From contig CAYTGL010000004.1 in assembly GCA_964437335.1 (NCBI GenBank), positions 67,336 through 131,335 of the forward strand: a DNA stretch of 64,000 bases, in the 5' to 3' direction. This DNA comes from JAITWN01 sp964437335 (GTDB taxonomy: Bacteria > Pseudomonadota > Gammaproteobacteria > SZUA-140). The notes under the pieces were generated by a model. It was not told the DNA's origin. It saw only the letters and a list, made by a program, of their open reading frames with translations, and ran no database searches. A program made the position numbers and the translations under genes. Position 1 is the first letter of the stretch. Each line of letters opens with the position of its first letter. Positions 63,072-64,000 of the stretch are shown piece by piece.

Positions 63072-63457
63072 GCCCGTAAGCCGCTGTACACAACGTAAAC
63101 GAGATTGGCTACTGCCAACCCGATGAGTGTAAAAATGGTAACTTGCATTCCCAGTATGCGATAACGAAGGCTTTCAGTCAGCAAGCCCCTTGCATGCAAG
63201 ATGCGACCAACAAGTACAGCAATACCGCCGGAATGCACAAGGGCTACATGACCCCCACTTAATTCAAGCAGAACGAGCAAGATGAGAGAAATAGGGACAT
63301 ATTCTGTTGCATTTCCCTGGGCTCGGATCGCAACCTGGAGTTCAGGTTCGTCTCCATCGCCGAGACGCACTTTCTTTTCCCGGCGCAACTTTATGACCCG
63401 AAGCGATAACCAGACGATCAATAGCGCCAACATCGCAGCATAAAAAGAACTGATCAC
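63065..63457 (-). CDS. MAPEG-family membrane protein
   Basis: About 130 residues from GTG 63457, preceded by GGGAGGAA. Four membrane helices (FYAAMLALLIVWLSLRVI, NATEYVPISLILLVLLELSGG, HSGGIAVLVGRILHARGL, RILGMQVTIFTLIGLAVANLVYVVYSG) and the MAPEG motif AIRAQGNATEYVPISL. Relatives are glutathione-linked or eicosanoid enzymes; bacterial members are mostly unassigned. It is flanked by GTTAGAGC before and GCTCTAAC after, the paired ends expected of a gene cassette. Confidence 0.88.
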   Translation of the reverse strand: MISSFYAAMLALLIVWLSLRVIKLRREKKVRLGDGDEPELQVAIRAQGNATEYVPISLILLVLLELSGGHVALVHSGGIAVLVGRILHARGLLTESLRYRILGMQVTIFTLIGLAVANLVYVVYSGLRAL

Positions 63458-63473
63458 ATTTCCTCCCAGTGAT

Positions 63474-63497
63474 GCTCTAACGCCAAGCTCAGCCGCC
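63474..63497 (-). repeat. attC-like right half between PhnB-like and MAPEG genes
   Basis: Minus strand GGCGGCTGAGC then TTGGCGTTAGAGC. It resembles the L'-R' half of many environmental attC sites (GCSGCT...CGTTAG). No matching R''-L'' half is seen; it would fall within the PhnB-like coding end. Confidence 0.4.
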
Positions 63498-63499
63498 AA

Positions 63500-63985
63500 T
63501 CAGCCGTGAAGCGCTGCCTCAATTGCACTGATATCGATTTTTGTCATTTCCATCATCGCATCGAACGCACGCTTGGCGGCAGCCGGGTCGGGATCGGCAA
63601 TAGCTCTCGTCAGAACCACCGGTGTTATTTGCCACGACACCCCCCACTTGTCCTTACACCAGCCGCAAGCGCTTTCCTGACCGCCATTACCAACGATCGC
63701 GTTCCAGTAACGATCCGTTTCGGCTTGATCAGAGGTTGCCACCTGGAAAGAAAACGCTTCGCTTTGCGTGAATGCAGGCCCACCGTTGAGCCCGAGACAT
63801 GGGATACCCATTACAGTGAACTCCACGGTCAACACGTCTCCTTTCTTCCCCGACGGAAAGTCTCCCGGCGCGCGGTACACGGCACCAACGAAGGAGTCTG
63901 GAAATGTATCGGCGTAGAACCGCGCCGCTTCTTCAGCACCGCCGTTGTACCAAAGGCAAATCATGTTCTTTGCTGGTGTTGCCAT
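63500..63985 (-). CDS. PhnB-like VOC-family protein (3-demethylubiquinone methyltransferase-like)
   Basis: 161 residues, full length. Starts MATPAKNMICLWYNGGAEEAARFYADTFPDSFVG and contains GIPCLGLNGGPAFTQSEAFSFQV and WKDKWGVSWQITPVVL-like patterns of the PhnB/YjdN group within the vicinal-oxygen-chelate superfamily. Often annotated as 3-demethylubiquinone-9 3-methyltransferase, but no methyltransferase fold is present and the true role is unknown. ATG is 16 bases from the right window edge. Confidence 0.9.
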   Translation of the reverse strand: MATPAKNMICLWYNGGAEEAARFYADTFPDSFVGAVYRAPGDFPSGKKGDVLTVEFTVMGIPCLGLNGGPAFTQSEAFSFQVATSDQAETDRYWNAIVGNGGQESACGWCKDKWGVSWQITPVVLTRAIADPDPAAAKRAFDAMMEMTKIDISAIEAALHG

Positions 63986-64000
63986 GTCACTTCTCCATTG

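Overview
The window is a GC-rich gammaproteobacterial chromosome segment. The gene order pilM-N-O-P-Q, aroK, aroB, a SPOR/AAA protein and gltB, with a penicillin-binding protein 1A gene diverging from pilM, is the order known from Pseudomonas and its relatives. Lipoprotein signals, secretin, outer-membrane barrels and c-type haem motifs all point to a Gram-negative aerobe. I cannot fix the genus; an environmental (possibly marine) gammaproteobacterium is an inference.

Region 1 (1-16 kb, minus strand): the type IV pilus assembly operon pilMNOPQ with an extra Ig-repeat lipoprotein, a terminator, then aroK-aroB-dgt-WGR-damX-like genes and the 5' part of gltB, which runs off the left edge. Region 2 (16-36 kb): housekeeping genes: PBP1A, citrate synthase, malate dehydrogenase, malic enzyme, L31, an isolated gspC-like gene, a LOG-family gene, polA, engB, dsbA, an AlsS-like acetolactate synthase with an EEP-family enzyme, SulP and two YeeE/YedE transporters, and a cupin. 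The polA-engB gap holds a well-formed small-RNA candidate with C/U-rich loops and a near-consensus extracytoplasmic-sigma promoter. It sits where Spot 42 lies in Escherichia and ErsA in Pseudomonas.

Region 3 (36.1-56.4 kb) is the most interesting part. A long minus-strand gene train encodes, in transcription order, a dihaem PD40/propeller lipoprotein, two beta-barrels (one with an SH3b domain), a TlpA thioredoxin, DUF4266, DUF3570, a secreted coiled-coil protein, a very large periplasmic TPR protein, a TPR lipoprotein, a small secreted protein, ExbB, two ExbD proteins and a TonB/AgmX-type transducer. Divergent from it lies a plus-strand set: a mono-haem secreted protein, a dihaem LamG lipoprotein and a Tat-exported DUF1501 protein. 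Together they look like one energised envelope machine with redox or surface components. I know of no established function for this combination. Its core resembles the Agl/Glt-type machinery of myxobacteria by domain content only.

Region 4 (56.4-64 kb): a glutamine amidotransferase and a lipoprotein, tRNA-Arg(CCG), then a run of small same-strand accessory genes (MarR, DUF1801, flavin reductase, Rnk, DUF4239, SnoaL-like lipoprotein, dihydrofolate-reductase-like, MAPEG, PhnB-like). It contains a 106-bp deletion-derived remnant of the flavin reductase gene and attC-like sequences around the MAPEG gene. This part looks like mobile or cassette-derived cargo beside a tRNA.
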